Of a stretch of 21,761 nucleotides of DNA, positions 21,299 through 21,761 are shown piece after piece. The translations under genes were made by a program, and so were the position numbers. Positions within the stretch are counted from its first letter, which is position 1. Each line of letters opens with the position of its first letter. Under the pieces are notes generated by a model that searched no databases, was not told where the DNA came from, and saw only the letters and a list, made by a program, of their open reading frames with translations. The stretch covers positions 1-21,761 of the forward strand of contig JAHIFK010000131.1 of the NCBI GenBank assembly GCA_018900975.1. Reading direction: 5' to 3'. This DNA is from Methanobacteriota archaeon. GTDB lineage: Archaea; Halobacteriota; Methanosarcinia; Methanosarcinales; Methanoperedenaceae.

Positions 21299-21664
21299 CA
21301 TCGCAGAATATCGTTTTCGGAATCTGGCTACCTTTGGGGATATCACTGCGCTGCAATACATCTGGTCAGGATTCCGTCTGAAGTATTCCTGGTGATACTC
21401 CTCAGCAGGGTAGAACACTTTGAACGGTGCGAGCTCTGTTACGATCGGAGCACTCCAGATTTTTGCCACTTCGAGCTCCTTTATAACTTCTCTGGCAACC
21501 TTTTCCTGTTCTTTTGTGCGATAAAATATAACTGAACGATATTGAGTGCCCACATCTGTTCCCTGTCTATCGAGTGTCGTTGGATCATGAACTGTAAAGA
21601 ATATCTCAATAAGTTCTTTGAAACCCAAGTTTCCCAACCATAAATTGAAACCACTATCAAGCAC
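21284..21664 (-). pseudogene. msrA: MsrA, N-terminal half lost
   Basis: The 126-residue frame contains the C-terminal part of peptide methionine sulfoxide reductase A: FKELIEIFFTVHDPTTLDRQ, GTDVGTQYRSVIFY, then FYPAEEYHQEYFRRNP and a final YCSAVISPK. The first 14 residues (MLDSGFNLWLGNLG) do not belong to the family. The N-terminal half with the catalytic GCFWC motif is missing, and it is not found in any frame in the 97 bases to the window edge. The gene therefore cannot reduce methionine sulfoxide. The join lies near 21622-21630. It is convergent with the HEPN gene and overlaps it by 15 nt. Confidence 0.85.
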
Positions 21665-21761
21665 CCATGTGCCTTCAAGAATTTAGCTAATTTTTGGTCG
21701 TAGCAGCTTTACTTTAGTAATTTACTCCAATTGACTTCAAATAATTTTTCTCCGCTATACC
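21665..21761. other. Right edge, AT-rich, no gene seen
   Basis: No convincing frame in the last 97 bases on either strand. The MsrA catalytic region is not here. Confidence 0.5.

Overview
The window looks like euryarchaeal DNA of the Methanosarcinales type; an ANME-2d/Methanoperedens-like organism would fit, but that is inference. The evidence is an archaeal-type valyl-tRNA synthetase, a replication protein A gene followed directly by its RPA-associated partner, a HARP-type protein-only RNase P homologue, a THI4-type thiazole synthase with no donor cysteine where fungal THI4 has one, a Methanosarcina-style S-layer repeat protein, BRE/TATA-like promoters and GGTGA-type ribosome binding sites. 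No tRNA, rRNA, CRISPR array or phage structural gene was seen.

Left part (1-6025) is housekeeping. Reading leftward are thi4 and then HARP (cut by the window edge), and the large valS. A small three-helix membrane protein sits between them on the plus strand and converges on valS. Divergent from valS is the compact rpa-rpap operon, which ends in a good stem-loop plus T-rich terminator.

Middle part (6026-12600) is accessory. An XPD/Rad3-type Fe-S helicase with an unusual lysine-rich C-terminal extension is followed, all in the same direction, by two tiny ORFs (one a CxxC zinc-knuckle protein), a STAND-like archaeal ATPase, two nucleotidyltransferases of the MNT type and a HEPN gene broken after 60 residues. 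The break lies exactly where a tract of short direct repeats begins. This tract leads into a GxxExxY (PD-(D/E)xK-like) gene sitting between imperfect inverted repeats of about 32 bp; the right-hand repeat encodes the C-terminal tail of the protein. Next come a cluster of GC-rich hairpins and 16-bp tandem repeats and a 46-residue proline-rich protein. This helicase-ATPase-MNT-HEPN block is the best candidate for a poorly described defence or toxin-antitoxin-like system.

Right-middle part (12600-19709) mixes envelope and metabolic genes: a lipoprotein with a glycosidase-like barrel, a 47-residue protein behind a structured leader, an AlkD-like DNA glycosylase, a VOC/glyoxalase-fold protein, a small helical protein with cysteines every seventh residue, a secreted two-repeat S-layer protein, CTP synthase (pyrG) and a secreted transglutaminase-like protein.

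The right end (19710-21761) is a gene graveyard: the C-terminal scrap of a type I restriction specificity subunit (HsdS), a hicB gene followed by a hicA broken by one frameshift and one TAG, a transposase-like N-terminal scrap running into an intact HEPN gene, and an MsrA that has lost its N-terminal half with the catalytic cysteine. This pattern, together with the broken HEPN, suggests repeated insertion and loss of toxin-antitoxin and mobile genes around a stable core.
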